From contig JAENYG010000018.1 in assembly GCA_016841875.1 (NCBI GenBank), positions 1-64,000 of the forward strand: 64,000 nucleotides of DNA, given 5' to 3'. This stretch comes from Syntrophomonas sp. GTDB taxonomy: Bacteria; Bacillota; Syntrophomonadia; Syntrophomonadales; Syntrophomonadaceae. Position numbers and translations under genes: made by a program. Below are positions 33,647 through 42,339 of the stretch, in pieces; the first letter of the stretch is position 1, and every line of letters starts with the position of its first letter. The notes beneath the pieces were generated by a model that had not been told where the DNA came from, did not search any database, and was given only the letters and a program-made list of their open reading frames with translations.

Positions 33647-34654
33647 GTGAAGAAGAAAATATGCGCCTTAATTTTTATTACCGCTCCCCTGTTGGTGATC
33701 TTTTTTTCTCTATTTATCGGTAGATATCCGGTTTCCGTCACCAAGGTTCTGCAGGTACTCTGGTCAGGAAACACAGCTTCCACCGGGGGACCGCCTGATG
33801 TTTTAAACACTTTGATCTGGCAGATCAGAATGCCGCGTGCGATTCTGGGTGCTATGGTGGGGGGATGCCTGGCTATAAGCGGGGCTGCTTTTCAGGGTTT
33901 ATTCAGAAATCCCCTGGTGAGTTCAGGAATATTGGGAGTAAGTGCAGGTGCGGGTTTTGGTGCCGCCCTATCCATTCTGATCTTCCACTCGGTTACAGCA
34001 GCTACCTATGTTTTTGCATTTGTGTTCGGACTGCTGGCGGTATTTCTTAGTTTTTTGATAAGTAAGGTATACAATTCTTCGCCTACCATCATGCTGGTTC
34101 TAGGTGGTGTAATTGTAGGATCAATATTTTCCGCTTTAATATCCTTTGCGAAATATGCGGCTGATCCTTATGAAGAATTACCGGCCATAGTATTCTGGTT
34201 AATGGGAAGTCTGGCTAATTCCAGTTATAAGGACATTCTGGTGGCAGGAATTCCAATGCTATTAGGTATAATCGGTCTAGTACTTATACGTTGGAGAATA
34301 AACGTGCTTTCCATGGGGGACCGAGAAGCCCATGCCCTGGGCATTAATCTGGCAGTTGACAAAGGGCTGGTTATCATATGCTCTACACTAGCTGCTGCGG
34401 GAGCTGTTTGTGTTAGCGGGGTGATCGGATGGGTGGGACTGGTGATCCCTCATATTGCCCGGATGTTAGTAGGTAATGACAACCGAGTCTTGATCCCCAC
34501 CAGTTTATCGCTAGGGGCATGTTTTATGGTTTTGGTAGATGATGTGGGCCGGATTATTACCGGTTCTGAGATGCCGTTGGGGATACTAACTTCATTGATA
34601 GGGGCACCTTTCTTTATATGGCTGCTGAAAAAAACTAAAGCAGGTGGATGGTGA
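33647..34654 (+). CDS. FecCD/BtuC-type ABC importer permease
   Basis: 335 aa, about ten transmembrane helices. Family blocks: RMPRAILGAMVGGCLAISGAAFQGLFRNPL, GVSAGAGFGA, FWLMGSL, CVSGVIGWVGLVIPHIARMLVGNDNR and the C-terminal EMPLGILTSLIGAPFF. This family usually carries siderophores, cobalamin or heme, but the MolBCA branch imports molybdate/tungstate. The leader RNA shared with the two oxyanion importers nearby supports Mo/W. GTG behind CCGGAGGAC. Confidence 0.93.
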   Translation: MKKKICALIFITAPLLVIFFSLFIGRYPVSVTKVLQVLWSGNTASTGGPPDVLNTLIWQIRMPRAILGAMVGGCLAISGAAFQGLFRNPLVSSGILGVSAGAGFGAALSILIFHSVTAATYVFAFVFGLLAVFLSFLISKVYNSSPTIMLVLGGVIVGSIFSALISFAKYAADPYEELPAIVFWLMGSLANSSYKDILVAGIPMLLGIIGLVLIRWRINVLSMGDREAHALGINLAVDKGLVIICSTLAAAGAVCVSGVIGWVGLVIPHIARMLVGNDNRVLIPTSLSLGACFMVLVDDVGRIITGSEMPLGILTSLIGAPFFIWLLKKTKAGGW

Positions 34655-34658
34655 TAGT

Positions 34659-35465
34659 ATGGCATTGGTAGAAGTTTTAGACGGAGCATTTGCTTATAAT
34701 AAAACCCGGATTTTTACTAACATCAACCTGTCAGTTGAGCAAGGTGATATATTCTGCCTGCTGGGGCCCAATGGGTGTGGCAAGACCACCTTGATAGATT
34801 GTATCCTGGGCATGCATATGCTGGATGAAGGAAAAATATTAATAAATGGCCTGGATGCCCAAAAATTCCATCCCGGTGAGTTGGCCAGATATGTAGCTTA
34901 CGTTCCACAGAACCATGAGCGTACTTTCCCTTACAAGGTTTTAGATATCGTACAGATGGGACGTGCGGCATATACTGGCAGGTTTTCTTCTCCAAGTCAG
35001 CAGGACCAGGATATAGCTGCAGAGTCACTGGCTATGGTAGGACTAATAAATCTAAAAGACCGCCCTTATACACAGCTCAGCGGCGGTGAGGGTCAATTGG
35101 TGATGCTGGCCAGGGCACTGGCCCAACAGACTCCATTGATCATAATGGACGAACCCACTGCTCATCTTGATTTTAAACATGAGATGCTGGTTCTGGAAAC
35201 GATTCTAGATCTAGTGAAAAATCAGAATTTAACTGTTATCATGGCTACACATTTTCCTAATCATGCTTTCTGGTTCGAGAATAATGGTCTGAAAACCCGG
35301 GTGGCGCTAATGCATGAAGAGCATTTTATTGAAGTCGGGCCGCCTATGGATGTGATTTGTGAAAAAAATATGAGATTGCTCTATAACATTGATACCAGGC
35401 TGCTTTCGTTCCGGGTAAATGAGTTAGGTGAAATGCATCAGATTGTACCGGTTAAAACTTTATAA
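34659..35465 (+). CDS. FecE/BtuD-type ABC importer ATPase
   Basis: 268 aa. Walker A GPNGCGKTT, Q-loop YVPQNHE, signature LSGGEGQLVMLARAL and Walker B LIIMDEPTAHLD with a following H-loop (MATHFPNHAF). It energises the permease encoded immediately upstream. ATG 34659 is 4 nt beyond the permease stop and just behind GGTGAT; an in-frame ATG at 34644 would overlap the permease gene. Confidence 0.94.
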   Translation: MALVEVLDGAFAYNKTRIFTNINLSVEQGDIFCLLGPNGCGKTTLIDCILGMHMLDEGKILINGLDAQKFHPGELARYVAYVPQNHERTFPYKVLDIVQMGRAAYTGRFSSPSQQDQDIAAESLAMVGLINLKDRPYTQLSGGEGQLVMLARALAQQTPLIIMDEPTAHLDFKHEMLVLETILDLVKNQNLTVIMATHFPNHAFWFENNGLKTRVALMHEEHFIEVGPPMDVICEKNMRLLYNIDTRLLSFRVNELGEMHQIVPVKTL

Positions 35466-35493
35466 TTGAAAAAGGCAGAGGGAGAGGGAGGAT

Positions 35494-36624
35494 ATGATGT
35501 TAATACTTATGCAAAAAACAAGATTAATAAGCATAGTGACTGTTCTTATTCTGATCAGTGTTTTCTTTATCACTGGCTGTGCACCGTCAGGTGGTCAGGA
35601 TTCAGCCGGAGAACAGAAGACGGGACAGCAGGTTAGGGTGGTCAGAGATTATCTGGATAGGGATGTTGAGGTTCCCCTCGAAGTAAAAAGGATAGCCACC
35701 CTGTATGCTTATACGGGATACGTAACGACTATGCTGGGTCGTGGACAGGATATAGTGGCTATAAACAATGGTTTGAGCCGGGATGTGCTTTTGAATATGG
35801 TATGCCCCGGGATTGGAGAAAACCCGATACCTTTTAGCAGTTCTTCAATTAATATTGAGGAACTGCTAAAAGCGGAACCGGATCTGGTGTTTATTAAAGG
35901 TGACGTGGGTACCAATGCTGCCGAAGTAGAAAAACTTAACAAGTTTAATATACCCTATGTGGTTATTGATTGTAACAATATCGAAGAGCAGATGAGATCA
36001 ATAGAAATAATGGGTGAGGTATTAGGATGCCAGGAACAAGCCCGCAAGTATAATGAATATTTCCAGCAGTGCATTGATCGGGTCCAGACGGTGGTGAAAA
36101 ATATTCCTGAAGAGCAGCGGGTAAGGGTATTCCACTCGATAAATGAGGCCAGCCGGACAGATGTAGCTAACACCCTCCCGGCAGATTGGATGGAGAAGAC
36201 AGGGGTTATCAATGTGTCGTTAGATAAAGACCTTAGATTGGTAGAAGGAAAATATTTCGCCAGCCTGGAACAGATACTGCTCTGGGATCCGGATGTGATA
36301 ATTGCCAACGAAGCCGGAGTAGCAGATTATATACTCACCAACCCTCAATGGGCACCCCTTAAAGCAGTCCAAAATCAGAAGGTCTACCAGATGCCTATCG
36401 GCATTTCTCGCTGGGGCCACCCAGGGGGGCTGGAAACTCCGCTGGCCATCCTATGGACAGCTAAAACAGTTTACCCGGAATACTTTTCGGATCTGGATAT
36501 AGAGGCCGAAGCTAAAACATTTTACCAAGAATTTTTTAATTACGAAGTTTCAGATGAATTAATACAGCAGATTCTAGCCGCTGCCGACATGAGACAGGTA
36601 AAAAACGAGAGACCTCAAGAGTAG
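35494..36624 (+). CDS. ABC importer substrate-binding lipoprotein (FecB/BtuF/MolA type)
   Basis: 376 aa. Lipobox FITGC gives a lipid-modified Cys at residue 29. The rest is the two-lobed periplasmic-binding-like fold with a rigid linking helix: DYLDRDVEVPLEVKRIATLYAYTGYVTTMLG, LLKAEPDLVFI, LLWDPDVIIANE. It delivers substrate to the permease/ATPase pair upstream. Clusters of this class bind metal chelates or, in MolA, bare molybdate. ATG behind GGGAGAGGGAGG. Last gene of the operon; I find no convincing terminator directly after it. Confidence 0.92.
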   Translation: MMLILMQKTRLISIVTVLILISVFFITGCAPSGGQDSAGEQKTGQQVRVVRDYLDRDVEVPLEVKRIATLYAYTGYVTTMLGRGQDIVAINNGLSRDVLLNMVCPGIGENPIPFSSSSINIEELLKAEPDLVFIKGDVGTNAAEVEKLNKFNIPYVVIDCNNIEEQMRSIEIMGEVLGCQEQARKYNEYFQQCIDRVQTVVKNIPEEQRVRVFHSINEASRTDVANTLPADWMEKTGVINVSLDKDLRLVEGKYFASLEQILLWDPDVIIANEAGVADYILTNPQWAPLKAVQNQKVYQMPIGISRWGHPGGLETPLAILWTAKTVYPEYFSDLDIEAEAKTFYQEFFNYEVSDELIQQILAAADMRQVKNERPQE

Positions 36625-36689
36625 GGATAATTTAAGCTCCTATTATCTAATAATGAGCTGGAGTACAGCTTATTAATAATTTCAACTTT

Positions 36690-36912
36690 TGCACTTGGCC
36701 AGGGGTGAGCACGATGTGGTCTGAGCAAGGAAGGAAAGCTTAGCTGTAACCGGAATACAGCTTGAATATCTAGTGCGGCTTAAATTAATTATCTGCCCTT
36801 GATTGGGCAATTAGAGACCGGCTGCGTCATTAATCACGACCAACGGGAGTATGGGTTGTGCCCGGAGGGCCGGAGAGTGCGGCGTGATAAAGCATCATGA
36901 TCGCCTGCTCCA
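36690..36912. ncRNA. Candidate structured RNA in a 363-bp gene-free stretch
   Basis: Between two convergent genes (36625-36987). Helices visible by eye: GAGCA (36707-36711)/TGCTC (36906-36910) closing the whole; AGCTGTA (36742-36748)/TACAGCT (36756-36762); TGCCC (36794-36798)/GGGCA (36805-36809); ATCACG (36833-36838)/CGTGAT (36883-36888). AGTGCGGC occurs twice. The region is more GC-rich than the flanks and has no open frame of note. I do not recognise the family; it could also be a degenerate mobile element. Confidence 0.35.
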
Positions 36913-36987
36913 AAGTCGTTATTATGTCAAGAGCGAAAGTTGTGTTATTTAATAGAGAGTAATGCGGTATATTTCATCTATGTTATT

Positions 36988-37977
36988 TTAATTGGCCCGC
37001 TCCAGTTGATCCAGGTATTCCCTGGAACCTATCAAAACCAGGGTATCTCCTTCATGGATAATAGTATTGCCGCGAACATTGATCATAAACTCAGAATCTC
37101 GAATAATGGCAATGATGGTCATTTTATCCTGATTACCCAGCAGGGTTACAATGTTCTTGCCTATCAGGGATGATCCCGGAACCACGTTAAATTCTTCAAT
37201 ATTAATATGTTCATTTTTTGAGGTGTAGAGCGTATCAATAAGACCAACCGTGAGGGGTTTTACCATAGCCATGGCCATTTGCGAACCAGCTATGAGGGTA
37301 GGGGCAATCACCTTGTCAGCACCTGCCCGGCGCAGTTTTTTCATGGTTTCTGGATTTTCTGCTCTGGATACGATTTTTATCTCAGGATTTACGGAGCGGG
37401 CGGTCAGGGTGATAAATAAATTATAGGCATCATCCGGTAAGGCACATACAATACCTGCTGCCTTCTCTATACCCAGCTCCAGCAGAACCTCATCCTGATT
37501 GGGATCACCGGTTACGGCGGGATGTCCTTTTTCCCGGTTCTTTTCCACCACTTCAGGATCAATATCCACCAGTATATAAGGTACTTTTTCATCTTTCAAA
37601 GCAATTGCTACGTTGCTGCCTACCCGGCCTGCACCACAAATAATGATATGATTTTCCAGGTTTTTAATATACTTATCCTTTTTGTTTTTATCCATAATAT
37701 TACTAATCTGCCTTTCCAGTAATGTATTAGTTATGGCTCCCAGAGCATAAGCAACGACTCCAACACCAATCAGGAGTATTATAAGAAGAAATAATCTTCC
37801 GGCTGGTGTGATAGGGACCAGGTCGCCATAACCGGTAGTAGTGAGGCTTACCACGATAACCCATAATGCATCAAATACCGGCCAATTTTCCAGATAGGCC
37901 AGCCCCAGAGTCCCAGCTACCGTAACTCCTATAAGTGATAGTATAGCACTTAATAATCTTAGTTTGGCTTCTGACAA
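36988..37977 (-). CDS. Potassium channel with RCK (TrkA-N and TrkA-C) domains
   Basis: About 329 aa. Two transmembrane helices flank a pore with the selectivity filter TTTGYGDLVP. Then come a TrkA-N Rossmann domain (IICGAGRVGSNVAIALKDEKVPYILVDIDPE) and a TrkA-C domain (VVPGSSLIGKNIVTL.. to VLIGSREYLDQLERAN). This is an MthK/Kch-like ligand-gated K+ channel. I prefer TTG at 37977 because GGGGAG lies just upstream; an ATG at 38010 adds 11 residues but has no ribosome site. It faces the metal-transport operons convergently and seems unrelated to them. Confidence 0.92.
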   Translation of the reverse strand: MSEAKLRLLSAILSLIGVTVAGTLGLAYLENWPVFDALWVIVVSLTTTGYGDLVPITPAGRLFLLIILLIGVGVVAYALGAITNTLLERQISNIMDKNKKDKYIKNLENHIIICGAGRVGSNVAIALKDEKVPYILVDIDPEVVEKNREKGHPAVTGDPNQDEVLLELGIEKAAGIVCALPDDAYNLFITLTARSVNPEIKIVSRAENPETMKKLRRAGADKVIAPTLIAGSQMAMAMVKPLTVGLIDTLYTSKNEHINIEEFNVVPGSSLIGKNIVTLLGNQDKMTIIAIIRDSEFMINVRGNTIIHEGDTLVLIGSREYLDQLERAN

Positions 37978-38294
37978 ATTAACTCCCCAATTCAACTTTA
38001 ACATTAGCAATGCTGCAGTATTAAAATAGTCCTATGGTTGTCTTTTCTCACATCTATTTGAAGCAGCAGTTCAATTCTGTTTATTGTGAACATATAAATT
38101 GTACAAGAAAAAACGAAGATTGCGCAAGGGATGATATGTTGAAGACAATATTTGTACAATTGTTCTTAAATAGCATTCGTATATTCAGGGTGTTAAGTTA
38201 TTTATCGAAAAAAGATATGCATTTATGAAGGGAATACCATAAAGTTTGACGAATAATGGGAAGAAACAGAAAAAACCAAATATAATAAGATGTT

Positions 38295-38514
38295 CTTCGA
38301 GCTGAAAAATCTAAAGGTGCAAAAGCTTATGATTTACAGCCGATGGGTTAGAATGGAAATGTTCTGGCCTCCCGTGTTTGGAAAGAAGAGCTGATTGGTT
38401 GATAAATAGGTGTTTTTGACACGTTTACGGTGTCTTTCCATTTACTTATTTATGACCAGCATTCAATTGAAGTATGGCCAGCACGGGATAATCCATGTGC
38501 TGGTTATTTATTTT
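38295..38514 (+). ncRNA. Moco/Tuco-riboswitch-like leader, copy 2, with terminator
   Basis: CTTCGAGC at 38295, helix A (GCTG.AAATC with GATTT.CAGC), AGCCGATGGGT, helix B AGAA-TGGAAATG-TTCT, GGCCTCCCGTG and TTTGGAAAGAAGAG. Downstream are a small hairpin GACAC/GTGTC (38418-38434) and an intrinsic terminator CCAGCAC (38478-38484)/GTGCTGG (38497-38503) with a T-rich tail. It precedes the Wtp-type tungstate/molybdate importer by 100 nt. The upstream part of this 600-bp gene-free stretch (37978-38294) shows nothing else clear. Confidence 0.7.
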
Positions 38515-38614
38515 AGGGCGTAATTTAAGGTAATTACTATCTAAGGAGGGATGTTTTTAAGTCTAAAGGGATGGATCACTTAACATAGAATTTGAAAGAG
38601 GAGGAGAGTATAGA

Positions 38615-39631
38615 ATGTTTAAGAAAAGGACCTGGATAATATTTATGCTGTTACTATTTGCAGTTACTTGCGTGCTGGGAGGGTGTGGAGGAAGTAATGC
38701 CACTAATCCGGAACCAGCTCCAGAACAGGCAACTGAATTAGAAGGTACGGTAGTAATATACCATGCTGGAAGTCTGGCTATACCTTTTGAAGCTCTGGAG
38801 ACAGAGTTCGAGACTCTTCATCCCAAAGTAGATATTCAGAGAACGTCAGGTGGCAGTACCGCTCTCGGCCGTCAGATAGTAGATCTGGGAGACAAAGTGG
38901 ATATATTTGCTTCAGCAGATTATACCATTATTGATAATGCGCTTATGCCGGATTATGCGACCTGGGATGCCCTTTTTGCAAACAACTCCATGGTGATCAT
39001 GTATACCGATCAGAGTAAGTATGCTGATGAAATAACCAAAGATAACTGGTATGAAATCTTATTAAGAGATGGTGTCAATTATGGACACAGCAACCCCAAT
39101 GATGATCCCTGCGGATACCGGAGCGTTCTATGCTGGCAGCTGGCAGAATTGAAATATGAACAAGAAGGTTTATATCAGCAGTTGTGTGATAGCTGTCCGG
39201 ATGAAAATATCCGTCCCAAATCAGTTGAACTCATATCTCTGCTTGAAACTGGAGCACTGGATTATGCCTTTGAATATGAGAGTGTCGCCCGGCAGCATGC
39301 TGCGGCTAACCAGGCATTCAAGTGGGTGGAACTGCCCAGTAAGGTTAACCTCAGTAACATAGAAGATTCAGAAATTTATGCACAAGCTACTTTGGAAACT
39401 GCCGGTTCTGCTCCAGGAGAAACAGTGACTAGAGTGGGAGAACCTATAGTTTATGGGATCACTATGCCTAATTCAGGTGAGAATACAGAATTGGCTATAG
39501 AGTTCTTGAAATTCTTCTTTGATAAAGAACAGGGTCTCAAGTTACTTGAAGATAACGGCCAACCGGTTCTTGATCCAATAATAGTAAATGGAGATGGTTT
39601 CCCAGAAGATTTAAATACCTTAATACAATAG
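38615..39631 (+). CDS. wtpA: Tungstate/molybdate-binding lipoprotein, WtpA type
   Basis: 338 aa. Lipobox VLGGC gives a lipidated Cys at residue 24. Type II binding-protein fold with the oxyanion-site blocks YHAGSLAIPFEALE, RTSGGSTALGRQI, DIFASADYTIID, DDPCGYRSVLCWQLAE and YAFEYESVARQH, all typical of WtpA rather than ModA. WtpA proteins bind tungstate and molybdate tightly. ATG behind AAGAGGAGGAG. Followed by a hairpin and the permease and ATPase genes. Confidence 0.93.
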   Translation: MFKKRTWIIFMLLLFAVTCVLGGCGGSNATNPEPAPEQATELEGTVVIYHAGSLAIPFEALETEFETLHPKVDIQRTSGGSTALGRQIVDLGDKVDIFASADYTIIDNALMPDYATWDALFANNSMVIMYTDQSKYADEITKDNWYEILLRDGVNYGHSNPNDDPCGYRSVLCWQLAELKYEQEGLYQQLCDSCPDENIRPKSVELISLLETGALDYAFEYESVARQHAAANQAFKWVELPSKVNLSNIEDSEIYAQATLETAGSAPGETVTRVGEPIVYGITMPNSGENTELAIEFLKFFFDKEQGLKLLEDNGQPVLDPIIVNGDGFPEDLNTLIQ

Positions 39632-39654
39632 AGTCTTTAGTTGGAATTATTACA

Positions 39655-39679
39655 GGAGGTCAGGTGAAGCCTGACCTCC
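39655..39679 (+). other. Intercistronic hairpin after the binding-protein gene
   Basis: Perfect 10-bp stem GGAGGTCAGG/CCTGACCTCC with a 5-nt loop and no T-run. Such hairpins often stabilise the binding-protein mRNA relative to the permease part of importer operons. Confidence 0.7.
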
Positions 39680-39700
39680 ACTTTACTTCTGGAGGCAATA

Positions 39701-40498
39701 ATGAATCGAAAAAGGACGGAATCATTATTCATAGTATCTTTTATTACCGGCACAATTATTATGCTGTTCTGTATATACCCGCTCATCAGTACCTTGTTTT
39801 GGACTGAACCGGGAGTTATATTTGATACCTTTAAAGACAAGCAAGTCTTACAGTCCATTTACTTAAGTATGGGGGCAGCAACCATAACTACCATTGTTGC
39901 TTTTATTCTCGGGGTGCCTTTTGCGTATGTCCTGGCTAGAAAAGAATTTAGATTCAAGAGCCTGGTGGAGAGTATAGTAGATATACCTATTGTAATACCA
40001 CATCCCGTAGCCGGGATCTGTCTTTTGACTGTTATCAGCCCCCGCAGCTGGACCGGGCAATTGATGGAAAAGGCAGGTATCGAGGTGCTGGGAACCGTTG
40101 CAGCTATTGTGCTGGCCATGACCTTTGTAAGCATGCCTTTCTTGATCAATGCTGCCAAAGAGGCATTTAAATGGGTACCGCCTCGGATGGAGAATGTATC
40201 CCGCACTCTGGGAGCCAGCCATACCCAGACGTTTTTTCTAATAACTTTTTCTCTGGCCTGGAGGGACATATTGAGCGGTATGATATTGACCTGGGCCCGT
40301 GCTATCAGTGAATTCGGGGCAGTAATAATTTTAGCTTATCATCCCATGATAGCACCGACCGTGATTTATGAACGCTTTACCGCATATGGGATGATGTATG
40401 CTGTTCCGGTAGCAGTGATCTTAATAATATTGTGTTTGATCATGTTTATTATTTTGAGGCTTTTGGCATCAACCCGCAGGGAGGGGGAAAGCATATGA
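39701..40498 (+). CDS. wtpB: Tungstate/molybdate ABC permease, WtpB type
   Basis: 265 aa, six predicted transmembrane helices. It carries the binding-protein-dependent permease EAA-loop: NVSRTLGASHTQTFFLITFSLAWRDILSGMILTWARAISEFGAVIILAYHP. Partner of WtpA upstream and the ATPase downstream. ATG behind CTGGAGGCA. Its stop overlaps the ATG of the ATPase gene (ATGA), so the two are translationally coupled. Confidence 0.93.
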   Translation: MNRKRTESLFIVSFITGTIIMLFCIYPLISTLFWTEPGVIFDTFKDKQVLQSIYLSMGAATITTIVAFILGVPFAYVLARKEFRFKSLVESIVDIPIVIPHPVAGICLLTVISPRSWTGQLMEKAGIEVLGTVAAIVLAMTFVSMPFLINAAKEAFKWVPPRMENVSRTLGASHTQTFFLITFSLAWRDILSGMILTWARAISEFGAVIILAYHPMIAPTVIYERFTAYGMMYAVPVAVILIILCLIMFIILRLLASTRREGESI

Positions 40499-41517
40499 TA
40501 GAAGTAAAAAACTTATTCCTCCAACTGGGCGAGTTCAACATAAAAGATCTTAGCCTTTCTATAAACACGGGTGAGTATTTTGTCCTCCTGGGACCGACCG
40601 GGAGTGGTAAGACTGTACTATTGGAATCTATTGCTGGATTAAAGTCTATTCAGGCGGGGAGCATTTATATTAATAAAGAGGAGGTTACCGGAAAAAAACC
40701 AGAGGATCGGAATATTTCGATTTGCTACCAGGATCTGGCATTATTTCCGCATATGCGGGTCAAGGACAATATCAAATATGGCCTCCGTTTTCGGAGGGAT
40801 ACTAATACGCTGAAATATGAGAAGAATTTTGAGATACTGATAGAGTTATTAAGGATAAACCATATACTGGATAGATATCCGGTGTTTTTAAGCGGGGGTG
40901 AAAAGCAGCGGGTAGCCTTAGCCCGGGCCCTGATTGTAGATCCAGATATTCTTCTGCTGGATGAACCCCTGACTGCCCTGGATTCAGGGATGAAAGCTAC
41001 AATAGAAGAAGAGCTGAAAAATATACATGAAACTTTAAAAATTACTATACTTATGGTCACCCATGATTTCAAAGAAGCCTACTACCTGGCGGACCGGGTT
41101 GGAATAATCAAAGATGGCAGTATCATGCAGATTGGTCCGATTGAGGAGGTGTTTGAAAAACCTACTTCGATTTGTACGGCTGATTTTGTGGGTATGAAAA
41201 ACCTGCTGAAGATCGATGAACTTAAGAAAAAACCAGTATTTGAAGTGCTATTAAAACAAATTGAAAACAGTGCAGAATTCATCGGTATCAGGCCGGAAAA
41301 TATCGTAATAAGCAATAAAATCATAGACGACTGTTGCAGTATTTTCGGGAGAATATCCCATATCAGAAATAATGGTATATATCGTGAAATAGATATTAGC
41401 AGCCATGGAGTTGAGTTCAAGGCTTACTTGACTGCCAACAGTTATAATGATCTTCAGCTCTTTAAAGGAAAAGAAGTTTTTTTTGGAATAGATATTTCAA
41501 GGGTCGCTATCATATAA
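40495..41517 (+). CDS. wtpC: Tungstate/molybdate ABC ATPase with C-terminal TOBE-like domain, WtpC type
   Basis: 340 aa from ATG 40495, behind GGGAGGGGG. Walker A GPTGSGKTV, Q-loop CYQDLALFPHM, signature LSGGEKQRVALARAL, Walker B ILLLDEPLTALD and H-loop VTHDFKEA. The C-terminal 100 residues (FIGIRPENIVIS.. onward) resemble the TOBE/MOP oxyanion-sensing module, suggesting trans-inhibition by intracellular molybdate or tungstate. The operon ends in a GC-rich hairpin 3 nt later. Confidence 0.93.
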   Translation: MIEVKNLFLQLGEFNIKDLSLSINTGEYFVLLGPTGSGKTVLLESIAGLKSIQAGSIYINKEEVTGKKPEDRNISICYQDLALFPHMRVKDNIKYGLRFRRDTNTLKYEKNFEILIELLRINHILDRYPVFLSGGEKQRVALARALIVDPDILLLDEPLTALDSGMKATIEEELKNIHETLKITILMVTHDFKEAYYLADRVGIIKDGSIMQIGPIEEVFEKPTSICTADFVGMKNLLKIDELKKKPVFEVLLKQIENSAEFIGIRPENIVISNKIIDDCCSIFGRISHIRNNGIYREIDISSHGVEFKAYLTANSYNDLQLFKGKEVFFGIDISRVAII

Positions 41518-41520
41518 AAG

Positions 41521-41545
41521 GCCGCTTTGCTGATAGCAAAGCGGC
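41521..41545. terminator. Shared terminator between convergent Wtp and Mod operons
   Basis: Perfect 10-bp stem GCCGCTTTGC/GCAAAGCGGC with loop TGATA. On the plus strand the tail is only moderately T-rich; on the minus strand a CTTTTATA tail follows. It probably serves both directions. Confidence 0.75.
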
Positions 41546-41590
41546 TCATACTCTTGACAAACTCAACAAGATGGCAGGGCGCCTTTTATA

Positions 41591-42310
41591 TCAGCTTCCC
41601 AGGAAACACCAGCGTTCCAGGCCCATGAGTTTTGTTGCTGCAGCACCTGTAGTGCCAAAGAATAAAGCAGGTTTATCGTAGCAGTAATCGGTGATAGTTG
41701 CATTAACTACAGTACTGCCGGTGGCGACGATGAGATCACACCAATCCAGTACCTCGCGAGTTGCTCCGGGACCTTCGATCAGCACCCCGGATTTGATCTG
41801 GCCAATGTTATCTGCATCTAGGTCTACTGCGCGCACTTCAAATACCTCTTGCAGTTTTTCCAGCATAGCCGGCTGAAATCCTATGAGCGCTACTCTGGGG
41901 GTTCCGAATTTATCCTTGATATGCTGTGCCAATTCCAGCGAACAGCGTTCGGGATCCTCATTATGGCAGTGAATGGTCTTATCAACCTGACCCAGGTATC
42001 TAAGTACTGCATTCATAGTGGATATTAAGACCGCCCGATCTAAGTTGCTCTCCGGTTTTTTAGCCAGTACCTCTTTTAAAGTCCCCTGGAAATCCCCAGC
42101 CATATCGGTAAAAGCCTGCCCCTTTTGATCTTTGAATACCGCCTGCATTAGTTTTTCTTTTCCTTTCACAATAGGATAATCCTGGCGCTGTGGGCTGCCG
42201 ATAGCTTCCTCGACAGATAGGGTTCGGCCGGTAACAAGTATTTCTTCATCCAGAAGTCCGTTTTTCTCGACGATTTGCCGAAATTTATCTATCAGCTGAT
42301 CATAAAACAA
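41591..42310 (-). CDS. DUF364 (putative heavy-metal chelation) protein
   Basis: 239 aa of the DUF364 family: N-terminal LSVEEAIGSPQRQDYPIVKGKE, central TMNAVLRYLG, C-terminal Rossmann-like half with VALIGFQPAMLEKL, VRAVDLDADNIG, CDLIVATGSTVVNATI and FFGTTGAAATKLMG. Members often sit beside molybdate or iron importers and were proposed to chelate metal, but no activity is established. Here it is the last gene of the modABC operon, 29 nt after the ATPase gene, so a role in handling imported Mo/W is reasonable inference. Confidence 0.85.
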   Translation of the reverse strand: MFYDQLIDKFRQIVEKNGLLDEEILVTGRTLSVEEAIGSPQRQDYPIVKGKEKLMQAVFKDQKGQAFTDMAGDFQGTLKEVLAKKPESNLDRAVLISTMNAVLRYLGQVDKTIHCHNEDPERCSLELAQHIKDKFGTPRVALIGFQPAMLEKLQEVFEVRAVDLDADNIGQIKSGVLIEGPGATREVLDWCDLIVATGSTVVNATITDYCYDKPALFFGTTGAAATKLMGLERWCFLGS

Positions 42311-42339
42311 CTAATCAACACCTCCTGTAATTAATTTGA

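Noticed and set aside
38034-38228. 64-codon frame upstream of leader RNA copy 2
   Set aside because: No ribosome site, AT-rich and Asn/Ile/Lys-heavy; looks like chance in a promoter region.
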